In this document: piece after piece, positions 44,810-55,055 of the stretch | Position numbering within the stretch: the stretch's first letter is position 1 | How the letters are laid out: each line of letters begins with the position of its first letter | DNA from: Porphyromonas canoris | Lineage (GTDB): Bacteria; Bacteroidota; Bacteroidia; Bacteroidales; Porphyromonadaceae | Assembly: GCF_000769115.1 (NCBI RefSeq) | Contig: NZ_JQZV01000013.1 | Coordinates: 897,027-961,026, forward strand | Direction of reading: 5' to 3' | Length of the DNA: 64,000 nt | Made by a program: the position numbers and the translations under genes | Notes under the pieces: generated by a model | What the model was told of the DNA's origin: nothing | Database searches by the model: none | What the model saw: only the letters and a program-made list of their open reading frames with translations

Positions 44810-45680
44810 ACTAAGCATTTGGTTTCAGACCATACGTCCCAAGACTTTACCGGCATCTCTTGCTCCCGTTATTGTTATTGCCGGAGCACTGCTTCATGAT
44901 GGGTTGTTTCGGCTGAAACCTTTCTTATTGGTGCTTGCTGTGGCTCTTACAGCCCAGATTGCCAGTAATGTTACGAATGATTACTTTGACTATCTCAGTG
45001 GCGCAGATAGAAGAAGAAAACTTGGTCCGAAAAGACTTATTACTACGGGAGATATTACACCCGGATGGATGCTTTTGGCATCAATCTTTTGGGTATCGTT
45101 ATGTGCTGTATTAGGGATCTGGTTGGCTGCTATAACATCCTGGTGGCTGCTCTTGTTGGGGATAGTTGTCCTTTTGGGGATTATTGCTTATTCCGCCGGT
45201 CCCTATCCCCTATCTTACAATGGCTTGGGAGATCTTGCCGTTATCCTGTTTTTTGGGATTATTCCGGTATTAGGAGGATATTATGCAATAGGAGAAAGCT
45301 TACCAAGTTATCTTATCCCTGCAGCATTTTCTATCGGTTTTTCTAACGCCAATATTTTGGTAATCAATAATTACAGAGACTATCCGGAAGATAAGGAAAG
45401 CGGCAAACGAACCCTTATTGTGCGTATGGGAGAAGCCTCCGGACCTTATCTATACATGTTCAATGCTCTGCTCGCTCTTGTCTGTTATATCGTTGCAGGA
45501 GTGATGTCCGGGAGTTATATCATTACGACTATCGGGTTACTCCCTATTGCTCTTTTCCTTTATACCGGAACGATAACGACCTTTTCAAGAAAAGGGAAAG
45601 GTCTTAATCCCCTATTGGGATTCTCTGCTAAAATTACCGGACTTATCAGTACAATCCTTTTAATTGCATTCATATTATAG
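44802..45680 (+). CDS. menA: 1,4-dihydroxy-2-naphthoate polyprenyltransferase
   Basis: Joins the naphthoquinone ring and the isoprenoid chain in menaquinone synthesis. 292 residues, eight or nine membrane segments, UbiA-family Asp-rich motifs NDYFDYLSGAD near 61-71 and NNYRDYPEDKESGKRT near 186-201. Converges on mnmA with 8 bp between stops. Confidence 0.94.
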   Translation: MSRLSIWFQTIRPKTLPASLAPVIVIAGALLHDGLFRLKPFLLVLAVALTAQIASNVTNDYFDYLSGADRRRKLGPKRLITTGDITPGWMLLASIFWVSLCAVLGIWLAAITSWWLLLLGIVVLLGIIAYSAGPYPLSYNGLGDLAVILFFGIIPVLGGYYAIGESLPSYLIPAAFSIGFSNANILVINNYRDYPEDKESGKRTLIVRMGEASGPYLYMFNALLALVCYIVAGVMSGSYIITTIGLLPIALFLYTGTITTFSRKGKGLNPLLGFSAKITGLISTILLIAFIL

Positions 45681-45688
45681 CGAAGGCG

Positions 45689-46786
45689 TTATTCTTTCAT
45701 TGCACCTCCTATAATCATTCCGGATCCATAGCAAAGTTTGGCATCCTGACTATATAGTGTACAATACTGTCCCGGTGCTATTCCTTGTATTCGTTCACGG
45801 CTATAGACACGATAAAACCCATCTTCCTTAATAAGTGTACCGGATGTGAATTCCGGTGTATGCCGTACCTTAAATGTAATGGGTATAGAGTCTGATTCTT
45901 CCGGGAAAGGACTAATGGATATAAAATTAACCTCATTCATATCCACTATATTACCATATTGAAGATCCGGATCGTATCCACGACTTACGAAGATAGTATT
46001 TTCCTCTACCTCCTTTCTCACTACAAACCACGGACCACCACTCAAGCCCAATCCTTTCCTCTGCCCTATCGTATGAAACCAATACCCCTTGTGTTCTCCC
46101 AAGACGGCACCGGTATCTATGTCTACAATCTTTCCCGGTTTTTCTCCAAGGTATTGACGTAGAAAGTCATTGTAGTTGATCTTTCCCAAAAAACAGATTC
46201 CCTGACTATCCTTACGGTGTGCCGTGACAAGACCTTCCTTTTCAGCAATCTGTCTGACTTCTTTCTTTGGCAATCTCCCTAACGGAAAATACGCCTTGCA
46301 GAGCTGTTCATACGAGATTTGAGCGAGGAAATCGGTTTGATCTTTTACCGGATCGACGGCCGTAGCAAGATGATGTATCCCATCAATGATAACTTTATCC
46401 GCATAGTGTCCAGTGGCTATTGCATCAAAGTTTTTACCCCAATACGTATTGAAGAATCCAAACTTAATGAGTTTGTTACACATCATGTCCGGATGCGGAG
46501 TAAGTCCTGCCTTTACGGTTTCAAGAGTGTAAGAAACGACATAATCCCAATACTCTTTATGCAGAGAGACTTTCTCAAGAGGAAGATTATAGTGGCGGCT
46601 AAGCCAGTTAGCCATTTCAATATCCTCTTCAGAGGGGCAGTCCAAAAAGCCACTCTCTTTCATCCCAATCTGGATATAGAAAAGATGGGGACGAAAACCG
46701 GCTTCACACAGCAGGTGAAGTGCTACGGAACTATCCACACCACCCGATATGAGAGCAGCAACAGAGCTATTGGGAGAAAGTATCAT
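45689..46786 (-). CDS. mnmA: tRNA 2-thiouridylase
   Basis: Installs the 2-thio group at U34 of Lys, Glu and Gln tRNAs. 365 residues: PP-loop SGGVDSSV (14-21), catalytic cysteines C103 (DMMCNK) and C198 (SQGICFLG), C-terminal beta domains. Follows metG by 6 bp. Confidence 0.95.
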   Translation of the reverse strand: MILSPNSSVAALISGGVDSSVALHLLCEAGFRPHLFYIQIGMKESGFLDCPSEEDIEMANWLSRHYNLPLEKVSLHKEYWDYVVSYTLETVKAGLTPHPDMMCNKLIKFGFFNTYWGKNFDAIATGHYADKVIIDGIHHLATAVDPVKDQTDFLAQISYEQLCKAYFPLGRLPKKEVRQIAEKEGLVTAHRKDSQGICFLGKINYNDFLRQYLGEKPGKIVDIDTGAVLGEHKGYWFHTIGQRKGLGLSGGPWFVVRKEVEENTIFVSRGYDPDLQYGNIVDMNEVNFISISPFPEESDSIPITFKVRHTPEFTSGTLIKEDGFYRVYSRERIQGIAPGQYCTLYSQDAKLCYGSGMIIGGAMKE

Positions 46787-46792
46787 ATAGGA

Positions 46793-48844
46793 TTAAGAAA
46801 TTTTGGAGCCGGGAGCTATTTCCTCTTTCGGAGAGATTAAAATCAGTTTTTTATCAGGAGAAACTGCAGATAAAATCATTCCCGAACTTTCTACTCCTCT
46901 AAGCTTACGGGGAGGAAGATTGGCTATAAAACAAACTTGTTGTCCTATGAGAGTTTCCGGGGCGTAGTATTCTGCGATTCCTGAAACTATTGTGCGAGGA
47001 GAACCTGAGCCGTCATCAAGGAGAAAACGAAGCAGTTTGTCGCTCTTTGGTATACGTTCACACTCCAACACGGTACCGACACGAAGATCCATTTTCATAA
47101 ACGAATCAAAGTCTGTATCGGGTAAAAATGGTTCAGGCTTAGCCTCCATTTTTGCATTGTCTGCTTTTGTTTGCTCCAGTTTCTTGAGTTGAACTTCTAT
47201 GGTGGCATCTTCTATTTTTTCAAAAAGCAGATTTGCTTCTCCTATTTGATGTCCTCCCGGTACAAGGTCTGTAGCTCCAAGCATATCCCAATCGAGAGAA
47301 GCAAGGTCTACACGAAGCATTCGAGAAAGTTTTTCTGCCGAATGAGGGAGAAATGGTTCAAAAGCAATAACCAGATTAGCTGTAATCTGAAGGGCAACGT
47401 GCATAATCTCTTTGACACGATCCGGGTCTGTGCGAATCACTTTCCAAGGCTCTGCATCTGCAAGATATTTGTTACCCAATCGTGCTATATTCATTGCTTC
47501 ACGTTGAGCATCTCTAATATGGAATGTCTCCAACAGCTGTTCTATCTTTTCCTTATACTTAGAAATCTCAGAAAGTATCTCTTTATCCGCCTCCGGCAAT
47601 GACTCTATTGTGGGAGCTATGCCATCGTAATACTTATGAGTTAGCACAAGTGTTCGATTAACAAAGTTCCCAAGTACAGCAACCAGCTCGTTATTATTTC
47701 GATTTTGGAAGTCTTTCCATGTGAAATCATTATCCTTTGTCTCCGGAGCATTGGCGGTAAGCACATATCTCAGTACATCTTGTTTACCGGGGAAGTCTCT
47801 AAGATATTCATGCAACCATACTGCCCAGTTTCTCGATGTAGAGATCTTATCTCCTTCAAGGTTCAAAAACTCATTTGATGGCACATTATCCGGGAGGATG
47901 TATGAGCCTTCTGCCTTCAACATCGTCGGGAATACGATACAGTGGAATACAATGTTATCTTTCCCGATAAAGTGAATCATTCTGGTCGATTCGTCTTTCC
48001 ACCACTTTTCCCACGTATCCGGTAACAGCTCCTTAGTATTTGAAATATAACCGATAGGAGCATCAAACCAGACATATAGTACTTTCCCTTCTGCGCCTTC
48101 CACAGGAACAGGAATACCCCAATCGAGGTCTCTGCTCACGGCACGAGGCTGTAGCCCCATATCCAACCAGCTCTTACACTGGCCATAGACATTACTACGC
48201 CACTCCTTGTGCCCTTCAAGAATCCACTCTTTAAGGAAAGGTTCGTACTTATCCAAAGGAAGATACCAATGCTTTGTCGACTTTAGAACAGGTTTTGCTC
48301 CGGAGATTGCAGACTGTGGAGATATCAAGTCTGTCGGGCTAAGGGATGTTCCACATGCTTCGCATTGGTCTCCGTACGCTTTACCATTGTGGCAGTGAGG
48401 ACACTCTCCCACAATATATCTGTCTGCAAGAAACTGTCCCGCTTCAGGGTCAAAGAACTGTTCACTCTCTATTTCCAAAAATTCTCCCTTATCATAGAGT
48501 GTTCGGAAAAACTCCGAAGCCAGTTCTCTGTGAGTTTTAGACGTCGTACGAGAGTAAATGTCGAAGCTTATACCAAACTCCTCGAAAGAGTCTTTTATAA
48601 GAGTGTGATATCTGTCTACAACATCTTGTGGCATAACACCTTCTTTCTTAGCTCTTATTGTGATGGGGACTCCATGCTCATCGGATCCTCCTATGAACAA
48701 GACCTCTCTCCCCCTTGATCTAAGATAGCGAACATAAATATCCGCAGGAACGTAAACACCTGCCAAGTGTCCTATATGTACAGGTCCATTGGCATAAGGC
48801 AGTGCAGATGTTACCAATGTCCTTTTAAACTCCTTACCACTCAT
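46793..48844 (-). CDS. metG: methionyl-tRNA synthetase
   Basis: 683 residues: HIGH at 23-26, zinc-binding cysteines around 145-165 (CPHC...CEAC), KISTS in place of KMSKS near 339, anticodon-binding helical region, and a C-terminal EMAP-like tRNA-binding domain (about 580-683). Starts 39 bp after smpB. Confidence 0.97.
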   Translation of the reverse strand: MSGKEFKRTLVTSALPYANGPVHIGHLAGVYVPADIYVRYLRSRGREVLFIGGSDEHGVPITIRAKKEGVMPQDVVDRYHTLIKDSFEEFGISFDIYSRTTSKTHRELASEFFRTLYDKGEFLEIESEQFFDPEAGQFLADRYIVGECPHCHNGKAYGDQCEACGTSLSPTDLISPQSAISGAKPVLKSTKHWYLPLDKYEPFLKEWILEGHKEWRSNVYGQCKSWLDMGLQPRAVSRDLDWGIPVPVEGAEGKVLYVWFDAPIGYISNTKELLPDTWEKWWKDESTRMIHFIGKDNIVFHCIVFPTMLKAEGSYILPDNVPSNEFLNLEGDKISTSRNWAVWLHEYLRDFPGKQDVLRYVLTANAPETKDNDFTWKDFQNRNNNELVAVLGNFVNRTLVLTHKYYDGIAPTIESLPEADKEILSEISKYKEKIEQLLETFHIRDAQREAMNIARLGNKYLADAEPWKVIRTDPDRVKEIMHVALQITANLVIAFEPFLPHSAEKLSRMLRVDLASLDWDMLGATDLVPGGHQIGEANLLFEKIEDATIEVQLKKLEQTKADNAKMEAKPEPFLPDTDFDSFMKMDLRVGTVLECERIPKSDKLLRFLLDDGSGSPRTIVSGIAEYYAPETLIGQQVCFIANLPPRKLRGVESSGMILSAVSPDKKLILISPKEEIAPGSKIS

Positions 48845-48883
48845 AAAGTCTATATTTATTTTTGTTGTTATCTGTCTAAACTA

Positions 48884-49354
48884 TTACCAAGATTTCTTCT
48901 TGACCATATCCATCTCCTTACGAAGATCTTTCTCTTTAAGAGATGCTCTCTTATCGTACTGCTTTTTACCTTTGGCTATTGCAATGACCAGCTTCGCAAG
49001 TCCTCTCTCATTTATGAAAAGTCGAGTAGGAATAATGGTGGTACCGTTGTTCTTAATAGCTTCCTGTATGCTCTTAATCTCTTTTTTTGAGAGCAAAAGT
49101 TTTCTTTCTCTTCTCTCTGTATGGTTGTTGTACGAGCCGTAGAAGTATTCGGCTATGTACATATTCTTCACCCATACCTCTCCCCTTTCCACTATACAAT
49201 ATGTATCTACCAGAGACGCTTTAGACAGACGAATACTCTTGATTTCCGTACCGGTCAAGACTATACCACAGACAAAAGTCTCTAATATCTCGTAGTCAAA
49301 GGTTGCCCTTTTATTCTTTATGTTTACTGTTTTCTGTGTATTCTTTTTTGACAT
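48884..49354 (-). CDS. smpB: SsrA-binding protein SmpB
   Basis: Partner of tmRNA in ribosome rescue. 156 residues with the hallmark [12 protein letters not shown] start, GTEIKSIR and a basic tail ending KKKSW that enters the decoding centre. The tmRNA gene is not in the window. Confidence 0.96.
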   Translation of the reverse strand: MSKKNTQKTVNIKNKRATFDYEILETFVCGIVLTGTEIKSIRLSKASLVDTYCIVERGEVWVKNMYIAEYFYGSYNNHTERRERKLLLSKKEIKSIQEAIKNNGTTIIPTRLFINERGLAKLVIAIAKGKKQYDKRASLKEKDLRKEMDMVKKKSW

Positions 49355-49363
49355 AACGAGGGT

Positions 49364-50023
49364 CTAAAGCAGGAAGGTAGAAAAAATTTCGCTTGCGACA
49401 CCGATTAACATCGTATTCACCACAGCGAAAAAGAGAGATATTTTCCGGCTTATCGGAGGCGTTATCTGCAAACCATAAACCAAAGTATTGTATGCTCCCC
49501 AAAGCCCTGCAACAAACACAAAAGGTAAAAACCACAATATTTGAAGATGCGGTTGCCCAAAGAGTGCAAACAATAGTAGTACCAACCAAGTCGAAGTCAA
49601 GGCTGCCATTATGGGCAAATCCCAGCCACCGGACTGCTCTCTATCTTTAATGAACTTTTTTCCATGAATAGAGCCTACCGCTTTCCAGTAAAAGAAGGAA
49701 GCAAGCATAAGCACAATATAGTATGCCACTCTGAAAAAAGCATAGATAAGAATCTCTTTTGAGAATCCGCTTTCCGCAATTGCTTCTACCACTTCCCTAC
49801 CCAAAGCCACAAGAGCAATAAGAGTCAAAAACGGGAAGAAGTAGAGAATCATGAAAAACTCTCTACTTTCGGAAGAGGTATTATTGGAGAGACCTCTGCT
49901 CTCCAATCCCAGCAGATCTTCCCATATCTTCTTTGGACGAACATGGGAAGATATGAGTAGAATAAAGATAGATAGAAAGTTTTCTCGCTTCAAAGCTATA
50001 TTTCGCTTAGTCTCTTCTTGCAC
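49364..50023 (-). CDS. Yip1-like membrane protein
   Basis: 219 residues with five membrane segments (about 55-78, 92-113, 135-155, 160-183, 190-215) after a cytosolic N terminus of about 50 residues that includes RPKKIWEDLLG. The layout resembles YIP1-domain proteins of Bacteroidetes. Overlaps the upstream gene by 17 bp. No function known. Confidence 0.75.
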   Translation of the reverse strand: MQEETKRNIALKRENFLSIFILLISSHVRPKKIWEDLLGLESRGLSNNTSSESREFFMILYFFPFLTLIALVALGREVVEAIAESGFSKEILIYAFFRVAYYIVLMLASFFYWKAVGSIHGKKFIKDREQSGGWDLPIMAALTSTWLVLLLFALFGQPHLQILWFLPFVFVAGLWGAYNTLVYGLQITPPISRKISLFFAVVNTMLIGVASEIFSTFLL

Positions 50024-50735
50024 CTATAATGCGAAGAAGATAGATAAAGAGATTGATGAAGTCCAGATACAAGCTCAATGCTGCCATAAGAGCCACTTTA
50101 TTGGCAGATTCCGTATCCGGGATGGAGCCTTCTTCAAACAGTTTTTTGAACTTATTGATATCGTAAGCAGTAAGCCCACAGAAGATGATAACTCCTGCAA
50201 CACTTACAATCCAGTACATCAAAGGGCTTCCCAAGAAGATATTAACCACAGAAGCCAATATCAGTCCGACAAGAGCCATCATAAAGATGGAACCAAACTT
50301 GCTCAAATCCTTCTTGGTGAAGAAGCCTATGAAAGCCATTGTGGCAAACATACCACTCGTAATCAGGAAGGTAGAGAGTACGCTGGTTGCAGTGTACATA
50401 TAGAGTATGGCAGAGAGGGTTACACCGTTAAGGAGGGCATAAACCATGAAGAGGGCAAATGATATCATGGAGTTGAGTTTGCCTATACTTCTTGCAAGGA
50501 TAAAGACCAAAACGAGTTCGGCAATGATGAGTCCGAAAAACAGACCTTTGCTGGTCATTATGGCATCAAATATACTTGTGCTAAGAGAGATATAAGAAGC
50601 AAAAGCAGACACCACAAGAGCCAGAGCCATCCAGCCATAAGTCTTGCTCCACATAGAGCGCATTGTTACCGTATCCAGGATACGCGTTTGCCCATAAGGG
50701 GCAGATACATTGTAGCTATCGTTATTGTTGTACAT
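50007..50735 (-). CDS. Bax inhibitor-1/YccA-family membrane protein
   Basis: 242 residues, seven membrane segments after an N-terminal tail, with the family endings AGVIIFCGLTAYDINKFKKL and YLDFINLFIYLLRIIG. The family includes pH-sensitive calcium-leak proteins (BsYetJ); role here unknown. Confidence 0.92.
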   Translation of the reverse strand: MYNNNDSYNVSAPYGQTRILDTVTMRSMWSKTYGWMALALVVSAFASYISLSTSIFDAIMTSKGLFFGLIIAELVLVFILARSIGKLNSMISFALFMVYALLNGVTLSAILYMYTATSVLSTFLITSGMFATMAFIGFFTKKDLSKFGSIFMMALVGLILASVVNIFLGSPLMYWIVSVAGVIIFCGLTAYDINKFKKLFEEGSIPDTESANKVALMAALSLYLDFINLFIYLLRIIGARRD

Positions 50736-50801
50736 GTTCTATTCTGTTTTTCGTTGGTAAATAATATTTCCGGTTTATGATTATTACTTTCTCGAATCAC
50801 T

Positions 50802-51905
50802 CTATACGTTGAAGCGGAAGTGCATGATATCGCCATCCTGCACCACATATTCCTTGCCTTCGACACTCATTTTGCCGGCTTCTTTCACGGCAGACTCTGA
50901 TCCGAACTTGATATAGTCGTCATACTTGATTACCTCCGCCCGGATAAATCCCTTCTCGAAGTCCGTATGTATCACACCTGCACACTGAGGAGCTTTCCAC
51001 CCTTTAACGTAGGGCCATGCTCTCACCTCCTGTACACCTGCGGTGAAGTAGGTTTCCAGATTGAGAAGAGCGTATGCCGCCCTTATCAAGCGGGAAACAC
51101 CGGACTCTTCCAACCCGATTTCGTTCAAAAACATTTGACGCTCTTCGTAGGTCTCAAGCTCGGCAATCTCGCTCTCTATCTTTGCCGCAACAACCAGTAT
51201 ATGTGCATTCTCGGCGGCGACAGCCTCCTTGACCTGCTCCACATAGCTGTTTCCCGTAACGGCAGAGCCTTCGTCCACATTGCAAACATAGAGAACAGGT
51301 TTCGCAGTGAGCAGATAAAGCTCGGATGCGATCTTCTCTTCATCTTTGCTGTCGAACGTTACGGTACGAGCATTCTCTCCTTTGAGAAGAGCGGCTTGGA
51401 TGCGTTCATACACTGAACATTGCAGTGCGGCAAGCTTATCCCCTCCTGTTTGGGCTTGTTTTTTAACCTTTAAGATGCGGCTTTCTACCGTTTCCAAATC
51501 TTTCAGCTGAAGCTCTGTGTCGATGATCTCTTTATCTCTAATGGGATCCACTGAGCCGTCTACGTGAGTTATGTTATCATCGTCAAAGCAGCGCAATACA
51601 TGTAGAATCGCATCCGTCTCTCTAATGTTTGCAAGAAATTTATTCCCCAAACCTTCTCCCTTGCTGGCACCTTTGACAAGCCCGGCAATATCGACTATCT
51701 CAACCGTATTCGGAACTATTCGTTGCGGATTGACCAATCTTGCCAATTCGTTAAGTCTTGGATCCGGAACGGTTATAACTCCCACATTGGGTTCTATGGT
51801 ACAGAATGGAAAGTTTGCACTCTGTGCTTTTGCATTGGAAAGACAATTAAAAAGGGTAGATTTCCCCACGTTGGGAAGACCTACGATACCGCATTGTAGA
51901 GCCAT
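50802..51905 (-). CDS. ychF: ribosome-associated ATPase YchF/OLA1
   Basis: 367 residues, matching E. coli YchF length when started at 51905 (MALQCGIVGLPNVGKST); an upstream ATG would add 29 unrelated residues. P-loop at 9-17, coiled coil, and a C-terminal TGS domain ending DGDIMHFRFNV. Minus-strand TATCTTTG at 51962-51955 is the likely -7 box. Confidence 0.96.
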   Translation of the reverse strand: MALQCGIVGLPNVGKSTLFNCLSNAKAQSANFPFCTIEPNVGVITVPDPRLNELARLVNPQRIVPNTVEIVDIAGLVKGASKGEGLGNKFLANIRETDAILHVLRCFDDDNITHVDGSVDPIRDKEIIDTELQLKDLETVESRILKVKKQAQTGGDKLAALQCSVYERIQAALLKGENARTVTFDSKDEEKIASELYLLTAKPVLYVCNVDEGSAVTGNSYVEQVKEAVAAENAHILVVAAKIESEIAELETYEERQMFLNEIGLEESGVSRLIRAAYALLNLETYFTAGVQEVRAWPYVKGWKAPQCAGVIHTDFEKGFIRAEVIKYDDYIKFGSESAVKEAGKMSVEGKEYVVQDGDIMHFRFNV

Positions 51906-51984
51906 ATCTTTGTATTGAGTTCTATATTTATCTGTGTATAATCTTTTGAGTTTACAAAGATAGTGATTTTGTGCCCAACACAAG

Positions 51985-52148
51985 TAAAGCACATTGTGAC
52001 GGATAAATGGTTCACGAAATCTATTCCGAAATTTTCTCTTGTTTGTTTCGCTGCTACAATCTCCCCCTTCCCTACTATTTTTTAATAGCTCCCAAAAAGT
52101 GTCTTAAGCTTAACAATAGTTTGGTTATTTATATTCAGACTTTGGTTT
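51985..52148. other. intergenic, nothing recognised
   Basis: Spacer between divergent ychF and hpt. No gene, RNA or terminator seen before the 21-bp repeats begin. Confidence 0.5.
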
Positions 52149-52230
52149 CAAGGCTTGATTGGTGCACATCAAATCTTGAAAGCCTCTACTCAAGGCTTGA
52201 TTTCCACAATTAAGGGCTTGATTTATAAAT
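52149..52230. repeat. degenerate 21-bp tandem repeat (CAAGGCTTGATT type)
   Basis: Units at 52149 (CAAGGCTTGATT), 52170 (CAAATCTTGAAA), 52191 (CAAGGCTTGATT) and about 52212 (AAGGGCTTGATT), 21 bp apart. Related to arrays at 40228 and 63448. Confidence 0.8.
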
Positions 52231-52476
52231 CTCTAAATGTTTAGAAACACTTCTTTTAACGTTCAAATCATCTTTCAAATAGGATAAAACAGATTTGTTT
52301 TTGGGATTACCCGAAAAGGGCTAACGCTTTACCATACTCCGGATTCAAACTCTTTTACAAAGCTCTCCACTACCCTGTTTTTCAAAAAAGAGACTCGCTA
52401 ATCGTCTCTATATGTCTCACCTATGTTATTTTTCCCTAACTTTGTTCTTCCTTTTAATTATAATGGACTAAGAATT

Positions 52477-53019
52477 ATGCCAGCACAAATAACACTTAAC
52501 GATAAGAGTTTTTCGATCTATATCCATGACTCTGAAATCCAGCCACAGATAAAGCGAATGGCAAAAGAGATTGTTGCCGATATGGGAGATAAGAATCCTC
52601 TTTTTATCTGCATTCTCAACGGCTCCTTTATGTTTACATCCGAGCTGATGAGAGAGATAGATGGAGACTATCAACTCTGCTTCGCACAATATGCTTCTTA
52701 TAGCGGGACACGCTCGACAGGTGCTATTCAGGAGATTATGAAGCCTCAAATTTCGGTGGAAGGTCGTCATGTCATTATATTGGAAGATCTCATCGACTCC
52801 GGTCTCACGCTGGATCATATACGTGCTCTCTATACATCGAGAGGAGCAAAAGAGGTAAAGCTGGCTGTGCTTCTGCATAAACCGGATGCTCCGAAGGTAG
52901 TGGATGTCAAACCGGACTATCTTGGTTTGGAAATCCCACCCGATTTTATCGTAGGTCATGGCTTGGATTATGACGGAAGAGGACGTCTCTATAAAGACAT
53001 ATACAAACTCATAGAATAA
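52477..53019 (+). CDS. hpt: hypoxanthine phosphoribosyltransferase
   Basis: Purine salvage. 180 residues from the ATG at 52477; an upstream ATG lies over the TAACTTTG promoter box (52437-52444) and is rejected. PRPP-binding loop VIILEDLIDSGLT and substrate-specificity residues in KPDAPKVVDVKPDYLGLEIP are visible. adk follows after 70 bp. Confidence 0.94.
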   Translation: MPAQITLNDKSFSIYIHDSEIQPQIKRMAKEIVADMGDKNPLFICILNGSFMFTSELMREIDGDYQLCFAQYASYSGTRSTGAIQEIMKPQISVEGRHVIILEDLIDSGLTLDHIRALYTSRGAKEVKLAVLLHKPDAPKVVDVKPDYLGLEIPPDFIVGHGLDYDGRGRLYKDIYKLIE

Positions 53020-53089
53020 AACTAACAGGCTCTTTAAGAGCAAACAACACTAAAACGAACTGTATCAAACACAAGAATAACGTATTGTT

Positions 53090-53665
53090 ATGATAAATGT
53101 TTTAATATTTGGTGCGCCCGGTTCGGGAAAAGGGACCCAAAGTGCAAGAATTGCCCAAACTTTTGGGCTGGAACATATCTCTACCGGAGATATCTTGAGA
53201 AAAGAGATTGCAGACCAAACATCTCTTGGGATATTGGCGCAAGACTATATAAAGGAGGGACACCTTGTACCTGATGAAGATGTGGTAGCTATGTTGGAAC
53301 ACCACTTAGAAGGGAAGTTGGGCAAGGTCAAAGGTTTCATTTTCGATGGTTTCCCTCGTACCATTCCTCAAGCCGATGCGTTGAAACGTATGCTGGCAAG
53401 GCATGATTGTGAGGTTTCTATTGTATTGGATCTTAACGTTCCGGAGGATGAGCTTATCAGAAGATTGCTGGAGCGTGGAAAGATAAGCGGTAGAAGCGAT
53501 GACAACCTTGAGGCCATAAAGTCTCGTCTTGTCGTATATAACAATCAGACTTTTCCACTGAAAGAGTATTTCAGAAAGGAAGGTACTCTTACTCCCATAA
53601 ATGGTTTGGGAGAGATGGATGACATCTTTGCATCCATATCCGAAGCAATAGACAGTGTATTATAA
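53090..53665 (+). CDS. adk: adenylate kinase
   Basis: 191 residues: P-loop GAPGSGKGT (8-16), GFPRT in the AMP site near 87, and a short LID (RGKISGRSDDN), as in small-variant bacterial enzymes without zinc. 21 bp before obg. Confidence 0.96.
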   Translation: MINVLIFGAPGSGKGTQSARIAQTFGLEHISTGDILRKEIADQTSLGILAQDYIKEGHLVPDEDVVAMLEHHLEGKLGKVKGFIFDGFPRTIPQADALKRMLARHDCEVSIVLDLNVPEDELIRRLLERGKISGRSDDNLEAIKSRLVVYNNQTFPLKEYFRKEGTLTPINGLGEMDDIFASISEAIDSVL

Positions 53666-53686
53666 AGAGCAAAAGAAGTTTTTCCT

Positions 53687-54841
53687 ATGGCAGAATCCAA
53701 TTTTATAGATTACGTAAAGATCTATTGCAAATCCGGAAAGGGAGGGCGTGGTTCTGCCCATTTCAGGAGAGAAAAATATATCCCTAAGGGGGGGCCGGAC
53801 GGAGGAGACGGCGGTAGAGGCGGTAGCATCTTTCTGAGAGGTAACCGTAACTTTTGGACGCTTCTCCACTTGAAGTACGACAGGCATAAGGTTGCCGAAA
53901 GCGGAGAGCCGGGATCAAGCAAAAATTCCACAGGAAAAGCCGGTGCGGATATATATATAGATGTGCCGTGCGGAACAGTGGCGTATGATGCCGAAACAGG
54001 CGACTACATCTGCGAAGTGAACGATCATGATGAAGTGATTTTGCTTCTGCAAGGAGGTCGGGGCGGACTTGGGAATACTCATTTCAAGACTCCTACCAAC
54101 CAGGCACCACGTTACGCCCAACCCGGAGAACCGGCTCAGGAGAGAATGGTTATCCTACAACTCAAACTGCTTGCAGATGTAGGCTTGGTGGGATTCCCTA
54201 ATGCAGGGAAAAGTACCCTCCTCTCTTCTGTCTCTGCAGCAAAACCCAAGATTGCAAACTATCCTTTTACCACACTGGAGCCAAGCCTGGGGATTGTTTC
54301 GTACAGGGATCACAAATCTTTCGTGATGGCAGACATTCCGGGCATTATAGAGGGTGCGGCGGAAGGCCGTGGGCTTGGACTCCGTTTTTTGAGACACATC
54401 GAGAGAAATTCGGTTCTGCTTTTCCTTGTCCCTGCCGATGCGGATGATATAACCAGGGAGTATGAGATCCTGCTGTCCGAACTTGAGAAGTATAACCCCG
54501 AACTGCTTGAGAAAAATCGTGTCTTGGGAATTTCCAAGTGCGATCTTATAGATGATGAGCTGAAAGAGATGCTCTCCGAACATCTTCCGGAAGGAGTAAA
54601 GACCGTCTTTTTCTCCTCCGTTTCCGGGCAGGGATTGCAGCTTTTGAAAGATACGATCTGGCAAGCCATTGTGTCGGACAACAGACACGATGTCTCTAAC
54701 ATTGTAAGAAAGAATATGAGAGAAGGGTTGTCGGCATCATTCCTTGAGGATGACTTCGACATGGACTCTATCTACTTTGAAGAGGAAGAAGATGAGGAGT
54801 ATTATGACCCCGATGAGACCGATGTAGAAGTGGATTGGTAA
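53687..54841 (+). CDS. obg: ribosome-assembly GTPase Obg
   Basis: 384 residues: glycine-rich Obg fold (1-160; [13 protein letters not shown]), GTPase domain with GFPNAGKST near 168 and DIPGIIEGA near 213, then a very acidic tail ([15 protein letters not shown]) typical of Bacteroidetes. A strong terminator follows. Confidence 0.96.
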   Translation: MAESNFIDYVKIYCKSGKGGRGSAHFRREKYIPKGGPDGGDGGRGGSIFLRGNRNFWTLLHLKYDRHKVAESGEPGSSKNSTGKAGADIYIDVPCGTVAYDAETGDYICEVNDHDEVILLLQGGRGGLGNTHFKTPTNQAPRYAQPGEPAQERMVILQLKLLADVGLVGFPNAGKSTLLSSVSAAKPKIANYPFTTLEPSLGIVSYRDHKSFVMADIPGIIEGAAEGRGLGLRFLRHIERNSVLLFLVPADADDITREYEILLSELEKYNPELLEKNRVLGISKCDLIDDELKEMLSEHLPEGVKTVFFSSVSGQGLQLLKDTIWQAIVSDNRHDVSNIVRKNMREGLSASFLEDDFDMDSIYFEEEEDEEYYDPDETDVEVDW

Positions 54842-54892
54842 CTCTTATGGATCCCTTCCCAAAGAGTCTTTATCTACATGCTCGATAAAAAT

Positions 54893-54938
54893 ATTTGAGG
54901 AGGCTTGTTGCTTTAACAAGTCTCCTCAAATGTTTTTT
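54893..54938 (+). terminator. terminator after obg
   Basis: ATTTGAGGAGGCTTGTT pairs with AACAAGTCTCCTCAAAT (one mismatch), followed by a run of six T. Probably ends the hpt-adk-obg transcript. Confidence 0.93.
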
Positions 54939-55055
54939 GACCTTCTTGATCTTTATGGAATAGCTTCTTTGATGCACTTTCCGAAGCTGTCCGAGAACCT
55001 TTCTCCGGAAATCCTTATGGACTTTCCGCTGATTCCTATATAGCTTTCATCATAT

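Noticed and set aside
46793-48844. KISTS instead of KMSKS in MetG as a defect
   Set aside because: A known tolerated variant of the motif; the rest of the enzyme is intact.
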